64,000 nucleotides of DNA from an uncultured bacterium (GTDB taxonomy: Bacteria; Verrucomicrobiota; Kiritimatiellia; PWTM01), in NCBI GenBank assembly GCA_937139365.1, contig CAKZPT010000079.1, positions 26,283 through 90,282 of the forward strand, given 5' to 3'. Position 1 is the stretch's first letter. Every line of letters starts with the position of its first letter. Positions 34,498 to 43,241 of the stretch are shown here, piece by piece. The notes under the pieces are model-generated. The model was not told where the DNA came from and did not search any database. It saw only the letters and a list, made by a program, of their open reading frames with translations. The position numbers were made by a program, and so were the translations under genes.

Positions 34498-35996
34498 GCG
34501 CGCCGTCTCCACCACACCGCCAGGCCAGCGAGGGCGACCGCGCCGGGCACCCCCCCGACCACGGCCAGTCCGAGCCATCGCAGTCCGACGCGGCTGATGT
34601 CGATCCGCGTCGGACTGATTCGGCGGGGGGGCACGTCCACCCTCTCCCGGCGTTCGAGCAGCCAATTCAACGCCCCGATGAAAAAATCACCGTTGCCGCT
34701 GACCATTGCGCCGTTCGCCACGAAGGCGCAATCGCCGACGACCACCAGCCGCGCCGGCCGGATGCCGAATGCCCATTCCTCCGGATCACCGCGCTCCACG
34801 GCGACGGCCACCGAGACCGGCCCGCGCCGGTCCCTTCCCTCGTGGAAGACCCACGGTAGGGTCGAGTATTCGGCCTCGGCCCATCCGTGGTCGCTGGTCA
34901 GCGCGAGACGAACCACTCGCGGCCGGTCGGCGCCGGCGACCGGACCCGCGGTGACCTCGGCCGGCTCGACGGAGCGAGGGTTGTAGAACACGCACGCTAA
35001 GTCGCGCATCCGTTCCGTCGCGCCATGGCGGAGGAAGCGCGTGATCAGCAGGCCTCCGCCCAGCGTTCGTCCCTCGTCCACGACCCGGTCGTCCCCGACC
35101 TCGACGCCCCAGCGACGGAGCCAGGATTCGAGGCCCGTCCGGGTCCCGCCCTCCAGCAGGATCATCGCACGGCCGTTGCGCTCCAGATGCGCGTGAACCA
35201 TGTCGAGCACCGGCTGCGGTAGGCGCGAACGCGGCCCGGCGATCAGCAGCACGGAGCAGTCGGCCGGGATGCCGGCGTCCTCGCTGAGGACCAGCGGCCG
35301 AACCTCGATGCCCTCGCGCCGGATGAGCCGCGCCGCGGCGGCCAGCCCGCGGAGGCGTTCGGTGTCGTCGGGAGATCGCTCGCCGTGGCCCGTCAGGGCA
35401 TAGACGACCGGCGCTTTGGTCCGCGTTACCTCGTGGATCGCCGAACTGATCGCCGCCTCGCCGCGGAACGCCGTTCGAACCCGCGACGATCCCGGGCCGG
35501 CCCCGGAGGGCGCCTCCTCGTACAGGTCGCCCGGGTCCAGCACACGCACGCGGTCGCCGGCGGCCACGACGAGGCACTCGACCGACGCCAGCGGCCAACG
35601 CCGCGCCATCCCGTTGACGGCCGCCACCTCGCGATCGGGGTCCAACCGCCGCACGCGGACCCGCGGCGTTGCCGCCTGGTAGTTGGCCAAAAGGTCGAGC
35701 GCGTCGTCCAACTCCGGTCCCGGCCGCAACAACACGACCACCTCGACCGTGTTGGTCAGCCGGCCCAAAAGGTCCAGCGTGGCCTCGGAGAGGGAATGTC
35801 TTCGGTCGCGGCTAAGGTCGAGGCGGGCATAGTGGCGACGCGCCAGCGCGTGGGCCAGACCGGCGCACGTCGCGGCGAGGACCACGGACAGCAGCAGCGA
35901 CGCGCCCACCCCCATGCGTCGGCGCCGCATCCGGCGCAGCCGGCGTCGAAGGTCGGACCCGTGGACGCGGCCGCCGCTCACCGCCATCGCTCCCAT
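34494..35996 (-). CDS. GldG-like ABC-associated protein (substrate-binding-like, DUF4350/ABC_transp_aux)
   Basis: 500 residues: an Arg-rich N-terminus, a transmembrane helix (about 32-50), a large periplasmic domain and a second helix at the C-terminus (LAVVGGVPGAVALAGLAVWW). Recognisable blocks are RLDLSRDRRHSLSEATLDLLGRL, typical for GldG homologues (D-L-[ST]-x-x-x-x-[YF/H]-[ST]-L), VVYALTGHGERSP and a thioredoxin-like/GATase-like middle. In Flavobacterium GldA/F/G form an ABC transporter tied to gliding; homologues in non-gliding bacteria are of unknown role. It overlaps the permease gene by 19 bases. Confidence 0.85.
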   Translation of the reverse strand: MGAMAVSGGRVHGSDLRRRLRRMRRRRMGVGASLLLSVVLAATCAGLAHALARRHYARLDLSRDRRHSLSEATLDLLGRLTNTVEVVVLLRPGPELDDALDLLANYQAATPRVRVRRLDPDREVAAVNGMARRWPLASVECLVVAAGDRVRVLDPGDLYEEAPSGAGPGSSRVRTAFRGEAAISSAIHEVTRTKAPVVYALTGHGERSPDDTERLRGLAAAARLIRREGIEVRPLVLSEDAGIPADCSVLLIAGPRSRLPQPVLDMVHAHLERNGRAMILLEGGTRTGLESWLRRWGVEVGDDRVVDEGRTLGGGLLITRFLRHGATERMRDLACVFYNPRSVEPAEVTAGPVAGADRPRVVRLALTSDHGWAEAEYSTLPWVFHEGRDRRGPVSVAVAVERGDPEEWAFGIRPARLVVVGDCAFVANGAMVSGNGDFFIGALNWLLERRERVDVPPRRISPTRIDISRVGLRWLGLAVVGGVPGAVALAGLAVWWRRRA

Positions 35997-36721
35997 TCCA
36001 CCACCCGCTCCGCGCCAAACAACACGAACGCCGTGTTGATCAGGTAGAAGGCCGCCACACGGCTATCGAACACGCCCCGCGCAAAGTCCGCCATGTGGGC
36101 GATCGGCGACAGCCACGTCGCCAGTGCGTCACCCCCTCCGTCCGGCCACAACCACGCGACCAGGCCGGAGGAGAGGAACAGCGCGATGAAGGTAAAGGCG
36201 AGAAGTCCGGCCGAGATTTGGGACCTCGTCAGGGCGGAAGCGAACAGGCCGAGGGAGAGGAAGAACCCTCCGATGAGCAGCGCTCCCACCCCCAGCCCCC
36301 ATGCCGCCGCCGGATCGACGGTCGGCGGGGCGGCCGCAAACGCGCGCAGCAGCGGGCCGTAGGCCAGCGTCGGGGCCAGCGTCGCCGCGAACAAGGCCAG
36401 CGTGGCCGCATATTTGGCGCCCACGACGGCCCCCGGCGTCACCGGAGCGGTTAACAGCGTCTCCAGGGTGCCGCTGCGCCGCTCCTCCGCAAACAGGCGC
36501 ATCGTCAGCAGCGGCGCGGCGGCCGTCATCGTCAGCACAAAGCCCCAACCGGAGACCTCGACTAGACCGGCCGACGACGGCGCCCCCGAGGACATCGAGG
36601 TGACGAGGATCCAGAACCCTGTCCCGACCACGACGAGGAAAAGGACCGCCACCACGTAGGTCGTGGGCGAGAGAACATGGGCGGCCAGCTCGCGCCGGCA
36701 GAGCACCAGCCACTGCCTCAC
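35978..36721 (-). CDS. ABC-2 type permease (GldF-like)
   Basis: Membrane component of 247 residues from GTG 36721 (RQWLVLCRRELAAHVLSPTTYVV), chosen because GTG overlaps the ATPase stop (GTGA) and follows GAGAGG. Longer frames read through the ATPase gene. Six hydrophobic helices are visible and the conserved cytoplasmic block MRLFAEERRSGTLETLLTAPV is the ABC-2 exporter signature. It is partner of the ATPase just upstream. Confidence 0.9.
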   Translation of the reverse strand: MRQWLVLCRRELAAHVLSPTTYVVAVLFLVVVGTGFWILVTSMSSGAPSSAGLVEVSGWGFVLTMTAAAPLLTMRLFAEERRSGTLETLLTAPVTPGAVVGAKYAATLALFAATLAPTLAYGPLLRAFAAAPPTVDPAAAWGLGVGALLIGGFFLSLGLFASALTRSQISAGLLAFTFIALFLSSGLVAWLWPDGGGDALATWLSPIAHMADFARGVFDSRVAAFYLINTAFVLFGAERVVEWERWR

Positions 36722-37662
36722 GGCGCCCTCTCCCCTGCGCCGGTGAGGGCGACGAAGACCTGTTCCAGCGACAACTCCTCGCTGCGCAGTTCCCGTAGGG
36801 CCCATCCCCTCGACGCCGCCAACGCCGCAACCTCGGGCCGCGGATCGCCCTCGCCAGCCGCCTCGAAACGGGCCTCGCCCCAGCCCCCACCAGCATCCTC
36901 CCACCGCACGCCGGCGCCGTCGGCCAGCCGGGCCAGCGCCGCGCATGCCTCCTCTGCCGGCGCGCGAAGCTGAACGACAACCCTGCGGCGCCCGCGCAAC
37001 GAGGCCGCCAGCGTCTCCACCGGTCCCTGGGCAAGAAGCCGGCCGCAGTGGAGGATCAGCACCCGATGGCACGTCATTTCGACCTCGGGGAGGATGTGGC
37101 TGGACAACAGGATCGTGTGTCGGGCCGCCAACGTCCGGATCAGTTCGCGCGCCTGCCGGATCTGGTTCGGGTCAAGCCCCAGCGTCGGCTCGTCCAAGAT
37201 CAGCAACTGCGGCTCGTGAACGAGGGCGTCGGCCAACGCCACCCGCTGGCGGTACCCCTTCGACAACTGGCCGATGATCCGCCGGCGGACATCGGCCACC
37301 CCGCACATTTCCGCCGCCTCGGCCACGCGCGCGGCCACGCGCCGGGACGTAACCCCCTTCAGCGCCGCCCGGTAGCGGAGGTACTCCTCCACCCGCATCT
37401 CGGGATATAGCGCGGCGTGTTCCGGAAGATAACCGATGCGCCGCCGCACGCCGACCGGGTCATCGAGCACCGAAAGGCCCGCGACCCGGATGGAGCCGGC
37501 CGAGGGGCAGAGGTAGCCGGCGATCATCCGCAGGGTCGTCGTCTTGCCGGCCCCGTTGGGGCCGAGCATTCCGACGATTTCCCCCCGGCCGATCTCAAAG
37601 GTCAGGTTCTGAACGGCGGTGACCGGCCCGAACCGGCGGGTCAACTGTTCGACCGCAACCAT
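36718..37662 (-). CDS. ABC transporter ATP-binding protein (GldA-like)
   Basis: 314-residue ATPase. Walker A GPNGAGKT (about 34-41), Q-loop around GYLPEHAALYPEMRVEEYL, signature LSKGYRQRVALADAL, Walker B LLILDEPTLGLDP and H-loop ILLSSHILPEVE are intact. About 90 residues after the H-loop form the C-terminal extension common in exporters of the CcmA/GldA group. It starts six bases after the degP stop and overlaps the permease by four bases. Confidence 0.94.
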   Translation of the reverse strand: MVAVEQLTRRFGPVTAVQNLTFEIGRGEIVGMLGPNGAGKTTTLRMIAGYLCPSAGSIRVAGLSVLDDPVGVRRRIGYLPEHAALYPEMRVEEYLRYRAALKGVTSRRVAARVAEAAEMCGVADVRRRIIGQLSKGYRQRVALADALVHEPQLLILDEPTLGLDPNQIRQARELIRTLAARHTILLSSHILPEVEMTCHRVLILHCGRLLAQGPVETLAASLRGRRRVVVQLRAPAEEACAALARLADGAGVRWEDAGGGWGEARFEAAGEGDPRPEVAALAASRGWALRELRSEELSLEQVFVALTGAGERAP

Positions 37663-37668
37663 GCCGCG

Positions 37669-39009
37669 CTACTCCGCCACCACCGCCAGCGTGTGAGTCC
37701 GGGCCACAATCAGGCCCTCCGCGCGTTCCACCGCCGCCACCGACAGCGCAACCGTGTCGCCCGGCCGGACCGTCTCCAGGGTCGCGCCAACCTCCTCCAG
37801 GCGCCCCACGGCCCGGCCGCCAATGCGGGTCACGCGGAGACCCGGTCGCAGGCCTGCCCGCGCCGCCGGTCCACCCTCGCGCACGCCGGAGATCCTCAGT
37901 CCCCCGCGCACCGGATCCTCCGCCGCCGGCGGCTCCAGCACCAACCCGAGGCGCGCCATCGCCAGCCGGACGCCGTCGGGGAACTCGTACGGGCCCACCT
38001 CGACCTCAGCCAGCACCGGCCGACCGTCGCGTTCGGCCGCAATGCGCAGCCGGTCCCCCGGTCGGACGCGAAGCAGAAGGCGGTGGTAATCCAACAGCGA
38101 TGCGACGGCCCGCCCGTTGATCCCCCCGATGCGGTCGCCGGCCCGCAACGGCGCCGGCGGGCCGTCGCCGGCTGCCACCAGGAGGCGGCCGTCGCGCTCC
38201 TCGAGGTCGAGGCGCACGGACAGGTGCCGCAACAGGCGAGGCGACAGCCATTGCGTCAACAACGCCCGCGCGCGGTGAACCGGCACCGCGAATCCGATGT
38301 TCTGCCCCTCCTGGTGGATGGCGACGTTGATCCCCATCAGTTCGCCGTCGGCGTTCAGCAGCGGCCCCCCGGAACTGCCCGGGTTCACCGCGGCGTCCGT
38401 CTGAAGGATGTCCCGAAAAATCACCTGGCCGCGATACCGCGCCTCCCGGTTGCGCGAGGAGATGACGCCGACAGTGACGGTGTGCGAGAGGCCGAACGGA
38501 TGGCCCACCGCGATCGCGGGCTCGCCGAGCATCACGTCGCCGTCCCGGGCGAACCGGACCTCGGGCAGCGGCTCGGGCGCATCGATCCGGATCAACGCCA
38601 GGTCGCTCAACTCGTCGCCGGCGATCAGCTGCGCCGGGAACGTCCGCCCGTCCACCAGCGTCACCCGGACGGTGGTCGCCCGCTCGATCACATGAAAATT
38701 CGTCAGGATGAACCCGAGGGAGTCCACGATGACCCCAGAGCCCAGCGAGTGACGTACCTGGTAGCCCGGCGACGGCGGCTGGCGGAAGAAATCCCCGAAC
38801 AGCCGGTCGAACAGTTCGCCGCGAAACTGCTGAAGCGGATCGGCGGGCACGACGCGAACCAGTTCCTCCGTGCCGATGTTGACCACGGCGGGAAGAACTG
38901 CCTCGACCGCCTCGACGATCGGCGACCGGCGCCGCGCCGACGCCGTCGCAGGATCCGCCGCCGGCGCGAAAATCACCGCTGCAGCCAGCGCGCCAATTGC
39001 CCGTCGCAT
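37669..39009 (-). CDS. Periplasmic serine protease DegP/HtrA family
   Basis: 446 residues from ATG 39009 (MRRAIGALAAAVIFAPAADPATA, signal peptide), preceded by GAAGGGCGG. Trypsin-like domain with complete triad H106 (TNFHVI), D136 (ELSDLALIRID), S213 (NPGSSGGPL), then two PDZ domains (about 265-345 and 370-440). It probably degrades or chaperones misfolded envelope proteins. It is only six bases from the ABC ATPase and has its own promoter, so it seems to head the six-gene envelope operon, an unusual placement. Confidence 0.93.
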   Translation of the reverse strand: MRRAIGALAAAVIFAPAADPATASARRRSPIVEAVEAVLPAVVNIGTEELVRVVPADPLQQFRGELFDRLFGDFFRQPPSPGYQVRHSLGSGVIVDSLGFILTNFHVIERATTVRVTLVDGRTFPAQLIAGDELSDLALIRIDAPEPLPEVRFARDGDVMLGEPAIAVGHPFGLSHTVTVGVISSRNREARYRGQVIFRDILQTDAAVNPGSSGGPLLNADGELMGINVAIHQEGQNIGFAVPVHRARALLTQWLSPRLLRHLSVRLDLEERDGRLLVAAGDGPPAPLRAGDRIGGINGRAVASLLDYHRLLLRVRPGDRLRIAAERDGRPVLAEVEVGPYEFPDGVRLAMARLGLVLEPPAAEDPVRGGLRISGVREGGPAARAGLRPGLRVTRIGGRAVGRLEEVGATLETVRPGDTVALSVAAVERAEGLIVARTHTLAVVAE

Positions 39010-39030
39010 TCCGCCCTTCACGGTCGGGCG

Positions 39031-39059
39031 ATTATGGCGGCGCGGTGGAATTTCGGCAA
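39031..39059 (-). promoter_or_regulatory. Promoter of the degP-led envelope operon
   Basis: On the minus strand TTGCCG (39059-39054), 17-base spacer, CATAAT (39036-39031; five of six). Start predicted near 39024, 15 bases upstream of the degP ATG. Confidence 0.5.
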
Positions 39060-39074
39060 ATCCCGCGCCCGGGG

Positions 39075-39104
39075 TTGCAAAGATGTCTCCTTGGTCCGTA
39101 TGCT
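39075..39104 (+). promoter_or_regulatory. Candidate promoter of the heptosyltransferase gene
   Basis: TTGCAA (39075-39080), 18-base spacer, TATGCT (39099-39104), about 28 bases before the ATG at 39132. It is divergent from the degP promoter. Confidence 0.4.
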
Positions 39105-39131
39105 GGTCCGGCCATCGCACCGCGGCTAGAC

Positions 39132-40160
39132 ATGCGACGATCCCGACCCCAGCCGGCCGGATGCCGCCGGATCCTCGTGGTCAAGCTCAGCTCGTTGGGC
39201 GACACGATCCACGCCCTGCCCGCCGTCCGCGCCCTCAAAGCGGCCTCCGGGGCCGCGATCGACTGGTTGGTCCATCCCGAATACGCCGACATCCCCGCGG
39301 CGTGCCCCGACGTGGACCGCGTCATCCGCCTCCCCCGTCGGGGATGGCTCTACCGGTTACCGGCCTGGTGGGCGGATCTCCGGAGGGAACACTACGACTT
39401 GGCCGTCGATTTCCAGGGTCTGCTCAAAAGCGCGCTGCCGATGCGTATCACCCGCGCCGCCTACCGTCTCGGTCCCTCCTTCCACCGCGAGGGCGCGGCG
39501 CTCTTCTATGACGCGGTGGCCGCTCCGCGCGACAAGAACCGCCACGCGGTGGACGAAAACCTCGACGCCCTTCGCCATCTCGGCTGGCCTGTCGGCCTGC
39601 CTGAATTCGCCTTGCGCTTTCCGCCTCACCCCGCCCCGGGCCCCCCACCTCGCGTGGCGATCGCCGCGTCGTCGCGCTGGCCGACCAAAAACTGGCCCGT
39701 GGACCGATTCGCGGCGCTGGCCGCCGGGCTGGCCGCGCGTGGAGCAACGGTGGTGCTCGTCGGCTCGCTGGCCGACCGCCCCGTGTGTGAAGAAATCGCC
39801 GCCCGAGCCCGAGGCGGCGGCCGCGTCCTCGACTGGAGCGGGCGCACCACCCTCGCGCAGCTGGGGGGGATGCTGTCGGCGTGTGATCTGGCCGTGACCG
39901 TGGATACCGGTCCCATGCACCTGGCCGCCGCGCTGGGGGTGCCGGTCCTCGCCCTGTTCGGCCCCACGGATCCGGTGCGGACCGGCCCGTACGGCCCGCA
40001 CGCCCGCACGTTGACCTGTGGTCCCCTCCCCTGCCGACCATGCTTCGGCAGCCGGTGCTCGCGCAAGGACCTCGCGTGCCTGACCGGCATTCAGCTCGCG
40101 ACCGTGCTCGAGGCGGCCGAGGAGATGCTCGCGCGTTCACTCCAAAACCGCCGCTGCTGA
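39132..40160 (+). CDS. Glycosyltransferase family 9 (heptosyltransferase-like)
   Basis: 342 residues, GT-B fold, expected to add heptose or a related sugar to the LPS core from an ADP-sugar on the cytoplasmic face. N-terminal ILVVKLSSLGDTIHALPAVRALK is the GT9 signature. The C-terminal nucleotide-sugar site is LAVTVDTGPMHLAAALGVPVLALFGPTDPVRTGPYGP. The Cys-rich tail (CGPLPCRPCFGSRCSRKDLACL) matches the C-x-x-C-x4-C pattern of RfaF/WaaC-like proteins. ATG 39132 was chosen because it is immediately before the conserved N-terminus and inside the promoter-to-start window. Confidence 0.92.
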   Translation: MRRSRPQPAGCRRILVVKLSSLGDTIHALPAVRALKAASGAAIDWLVHPEYADIPAACPDVDRVIRLPRRGWLYRLPAWWADLRREHYDLAVDFQGLLKSALPMRITRAAYRLGPSFHREGAALFYDAVAAPRDKNRHAVDENLDALRHLGWPVGLPEFALRFPPHPAPGPPPRVAIAASSRWPTKNWPVDRFAALAAGLAARGATVVLVGSLADRPVCEEIAARARGGGRVLDWSGRTTLAQLGGMLSACDLAVTVDTGPMHLAAALGVPVLALFGPTDPVRTGPYGPHARTLTCGPLPCRPCFGSRCSRKDLACLTGIQLATVLEAAEEMLARSLQNRRC

Positions 40161-40204
40161 CCTTTCCGCGCCTCGCCTTTGGCTGGCGGCCAACGGGAGA
40201 GCTA

Positions 40205-41239
40205 TCACCGCCCCCACTGCTGCCGCCGGTAGACGACGAACAGAACCGCCACCACGACGGCGCCGAGCGTCCATCTCCATGGGAAACGTCTTCGCGCAAC
40301 CGAGGTGGCTGACGCTGCGGCCGCTGGGGCTGCCGCCGTGGATAGCGCAGGGACGGGGGCTGGCGGCGATGCGGCCAAGATGGGCTTCGGAGCGGGGCGT
40401 GCAGCCGCGGCGAGTCCGCTCGCCAGCAAGTCCCTCGCGTGGCGATTCCGCACCTCGCGGCTCGGCGATCCCAGGACGACCGCAATCGCCCGGGCGCCGT
40501 CCCGTTGGGCGGTGACGGCGATGGAATACCCGCCCGCGGCGAAATAGCCGGTCTTGAAACCGTCGCAGCCGGGAAAGGTCGTGAGAAGGGGATTGTGCGT
40601 CTCCATGATCGTGCGCCCGCCGCGGAATTCCCGCCGGGCGACGGACGTGTACCGGAACACCTCCGGCCTCCGCGCCAGATGGAGACACAACCGCGCGAGG
40701 TCGCGGGCGGTGGTGATGTCCGGCTCCTGCCCCCGCGCGGGTGGAAGCCCGTGAACGGAATGGAAAACGGTCGACGTCATCCCCAACGACCGCGCGCGCT
40801 CGTTCATGCGGGCCACAAACGCCGCGCGCGTGCCGGCCGCATGAAGCGCGAGGGCCACGGCGGCATCGTTCGCCGACTGGATCACCAGCGCGTGCAACAA
40901 CTCCTCGACCGAAAAGGTTTCCCTTTCCTTCAACCACACCTGCGACCCGCCGATTCCGGCCGCCTCGGCGGTGACGGTCACCAGGTCGCTCAACCGCAAA
41001 CGCCCCGCGTCCACGTCCTCCAGGATCAACAAGAGATCCATCAACTTCAGGATGCTGGCGGGATAGGCGGGTTCGTCGGCGCGGTCCTCGAACAACACGC
41101 GGCCGTCGGCCGCATCGAGAACGATAGCGCCGACATAGGGGTCGCGGACCCGCTGAGGGATCGCGGCCCGTTGCGCGCCGGCCGCGACGGCCAGCGCCGT
41201 CGTCGCCGCGACCAAGGGGCGAATGCCTCGCATGAACAC
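40205..41239 (-). CDS. D-alanyl-D-alanine carboxypeptidase (DacA/PBP5-like)
   Basis: Penicillin-binding serine peptidase that trims peptidoglycan pentapeptides, 344 residues with a signal peptide. Active-site motifs: S62-x-x-K65 (PASILK), S122-A-N124 (QSAND) and K229-T-G231 (FKTGY). The Ala/Pro-rich linker after about 270 ends in a C-terminal helix ([16 protein letters not shown]) that anchors the protein, replacing the amphipathic helix of PBP5. Start may be MFMRG (41239) or MRG (41233); AGGAG lies upstream. Confidence 0.92.
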   Translation of the reverse strand: MFMRGIRPLVAATTALAVAAGAQRAAIPQRVRDPYVGAIVLDAADGRVLFEDRADEPAYPASILKLMDLLLILEDVDAGRLRLSDLVTVTAEAAGIGGSQVWLKERETFSVEELLHALVIQSANDAAVALALHAAGTRAAFVARMNERARSLGMTSTVFHSVHGLPPARGQEPDITTARDLARLCLHLARRPEVFRYTSVARREFRGGRTIMETHNPLLTTFPGCDGFKTGYFAAGGYSIAVTAQRDGARAIAVVLGSPSREVRNRHARDLLASGLAAAARPAPKPILAASPPAPVPALSTAAAPAAAASATSVARRRFPWRWTLGAVVVAVLFVVYRRQQWGR

Positions 41240-41280
41240 GCACTCCTGGCGCCCGGTCCGCCCGGGCGGGAACGCGCCGC

Positions 41281-41309
41281 ACGATGACCACGCCTCCGCC
41301 GTGTGTCAA
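41281..41309 (-). promoter_or_regulatory. Candidate promoter of the D,D-carboxypeptidase gene
   Basis: On the minus strand a perfect TTGACA (41309-41304), 17-base spacer and a poor -10, CATCGT (41286-41281). A GC palindrome CCGCCCGGGCGG (41258-41269) lies in the leader. Confidence 0.4.
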
Positions 41310-41427
41310 ATCAGCCGCCCAGGGTACGGACCGCGAACGCCGCCCGACGGTGGAATCGCGTCGGCGTTTGCGCCGCCCAGCGCCGATGCCACAGGCGACG
41401 CGGCACCTCCGTCACCGGCACGCCGGT

Positions 41428-41456
41428 TTGCAATGCCCACGGACCGCGCCTAGAGT
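41428..41456 (+). promoter_or_regulatory. Candidate promoter of floA
   Basis: TTGCAA (41428-41433), 17-base spacer, TAGAGT (41451-41456), 25 bases before the floA ATG. Each box matches four of six consensus positions. Confidence 0.35.
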
Positions 41457-41481
41457 GGCGCCCACGGAAGGAACTGCCGCC

Positions 41482-42513
41482 ATGCAGCCGATCATGCTCT
41501 TGATCATCCCGCTGGTCATCCTGGCGCTCATACTTGTCGGGGTGTTCTTCTATTTCCTGAAGGTCTGGGTCCGGGCGTGGATGTCCGGCGCCCGCGTCAG
41601 CCTCTTCAATCTGCTTGGCATGAAGCTGCGCGGCGTGCCGCCCACCCTGATCGTGGACGCGCGCATCCGCGCCGTGAAGGCCGGACTCGACATCAGCACC
41701 GAGGAGCTGGAGGCTCACTACCTGGCCGGGGGCAACGTGATCAACGTCGTGCAGGCGCTGATCGCCGCGGACAAGGCGGCGATCGATCTGACGTTCAAAC
41801 GCGCCGCGGCCATCGATCTGGCCGGCCGCGACGTTTACGACGCGGTGCGCACCAGCGTCAACCCGAAGGTCATCGACTGCCCCGACCCGAGCAAGGGCAC
41901 GACGATGCTCGACGCCGTGGCGAAGGACGGCATCCGTCTTTTGGTCAAGGCCCGTGTGACCGTCCGCGCCAACCTCGAGCGCCTCGTCGGCGGCGCGACG
42001 GAGGACACCATCATCGCTCGCGTCGGCCAGGGGATCGTCAGCGCCATCGGCTCGTCGGCCACCTACAAGGACGTGCTCGAGAACCCGGACCACATCAGCC
42101 GGAAGGTGTTGAACAGCGGGCTCGATTCGCAGACGGCGTTTGAAATCGTGTCGATCGACATCGCGGACGTCAGCGTCGCGGGCGTCAGCGGCGCCCGGGA
42201 GGTGGCCAACGTCGGCGCGCTCCTGGAAACGGAACGCGCCGAGGCGGACAAGAAGCTGCGCCAAGCCGAGGCGGAAGGACGCCGAGCGACCGCGATTGCG
42301 GCGGAACAGGAAATGCGCGCTCGGGTGCAGGAGATGCAGGCAAAGGTCATCGAGGCGCAGGCCGAGATTCCGCTGGCGATCGCGCAGGCCTTCCGCGAAG
42401 GCAAGCTCGGCGTCTTCGACTACTACCGGCTGCAGAACATCATGGCCGACACCGCCATGCGCGAATCCATCGCCGGGGGGCCGGACGACAAATCCGGTCC
42501 GAAGGAAGGCTGA
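41482..42513 (+). CDS. floA: Flotillin-like protein FloA
   Basis: 343 residues from ATG 41482 after AAGGAA. One membrane hairpin at the N-terminus ([22 protein letters not shown]), then a band-7/flotillin-like domain ([37 protein letters not shown]) and a coiled-coil with EA repeats ([29 protein letters not shown]). This is the YqfA/FloA subtype, which organises membrane microdomains. The gene is followed at six bases by a proline-rich membrane protein, a possible partner. Confidence 0.93.
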   Translation: MQPIMLLIIPLVILALILVGVFFYFLKVWVRAWMSGARVSLFNLLGMKLRGVPPTLIVDARIRAVKAGLDISTEELEAHYLAGGNVINVVQALIAADKAAIDLTFKRAAAIDLAGRDVYDAVRTSVNPKVIDCPDPSKGTTMLDAVAKDGIRLLVKARVTVRANLERLVGGATEDTIIARVGQGIVSAIGSSATYKDVLENPDHISRKVLNSGLDSQTAFEIVSIDIADVSVAGVSGAREVANVGALLETERAEADKKLRQAEAEGRRATAIAAEQEMRARVQEMQAKVIEAQAEIPLAIAQAFREGKLGVFDYYRLQNIMADTAMRESIAGGPDDKSGPKEG

Positions 42514-42519
42514 CGGGCC

Positions 42520-43185
42520 ATGGGGGCGGACGGCGTGGCCATGGCTTCCGGTATCGTACGGGCCGACGGCGCAGAAAACATCGTCGCGCTCGTCGTGCTC
42601 GTGTTGTGGGCCCTGGGCAAGTGGTTCGCTGCGCGGGCCCGCGCAGCGTCGCCGGAGAAGCGCCAAGGTAGCCCGCCGGCGTCCCCTCCGATCCCACCCG
42701 CCAGCCCGGAGGAGGAACTGCGCCGGTTTCTGGAGGAATTGGGCGCCGGCGGCGCGCCGTCGCCCGCGGCCCCGCCTCTCCAGACGGTCGGCCGGCCATC
42801 GGCCGTGCCGCCGCCGATCCGCCGGCCGCCGCCGCCCGCACCGCCGCCTGCCCGGCCGGTGTCGGCACCACCCGTCCAGCCCCCGGCTCGGCGCAAGGCG
42901 CCAGCGCTAGCCGCCGGAGCGGGCAGGACGGTTCCTGCGCACGCGACACCTCCTGCGTCTGCGGCGGTCGCGCCGCCCATGCAGGTTTTTGTATTCCGGG
43001 CCGCGCCCCGCACCCTCCTCCCGTCCATCGTGCTTCGCGGGTTGCGGACGCCGTCTTTGCCGGCCGGCCAAGGCGGTCGTAAGCCTTGGTCGGTCCGGGA
43101 CCGGCTCGCCACGCCTCGCCGCCTGAAGGATGCGTTCATCCTTCAGGCCGTGCTGGCGCCGCCGCGCGCTTTTCGACCGATCTGA
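42520..43185 (+). CDS. Proline-rich protein with one membrane segment, next to floA
   Basis: Unrecognised 221-residue protein. One hydrophobic segment (about 21-34, IVALVVLVLWALGKWFAARA) is followed by a long Pro/Ala-rich linker (about 50-150), probably disordered. The C-terminal motif RLATPRRLKDAFILQAVLAPPRAFRP is well formed and seems to be a short conserved helix also found at the end of similar proteins beside floA in PVC bacteria; that comparison is from memory. No enzyme motif. Start could also be the ATG at 42541. Confidence 0.75.
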   Translation: MGADGVAMASGIVRADGAENIVALVVLVLWALGKWFAARARAASPEKRQGSPPASPPIPPASPEEELRRFLEELGAGGAPSPAAPPLQTVGRPSAVPPPIRRPPPPAPPPARPVSAPPVQPPARRKAPALAAGAGRTVPAHATPPASAAVAPPMQVFVFRAAPRTLLPSIVLRGLRTPSLPAGQGGRKPWSVRDRLATPRRLKDAFILQAVLAPPRAFRPI

Positions 43186-43192
43186 AACGGCC

Positions 43193-43222
43193 TTGACCCG
43201 CGCTGTCCCGCCGGAGTATCGT
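43193..43222 (+). promoter_or_regulatory. Promoter of the tig-clpP-clpX cluster
   Basis: TTGACC (43193-43198), 18-base spacer, TATCGT (43217-43222). The start near 43229 leaves a leader of about 13 bases before the trigger factor ATG at 43242. Confidence 0.45.
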
Positions 43223-43241
43223 GGCCAGCCCGTCGGGATCA

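Noticed and set aside
37417..39129. 570-codon plus-strand frame opposite degP
   Set aside because: Antisense shadow; the DegP catalytic triad and PDZ domains are on the minus strand.
41258..41269. CCGCCCGGGCGG as a regulator site
   Set aside because: A GC-only palindrome of this length is expected by chance in DNA of this composition.
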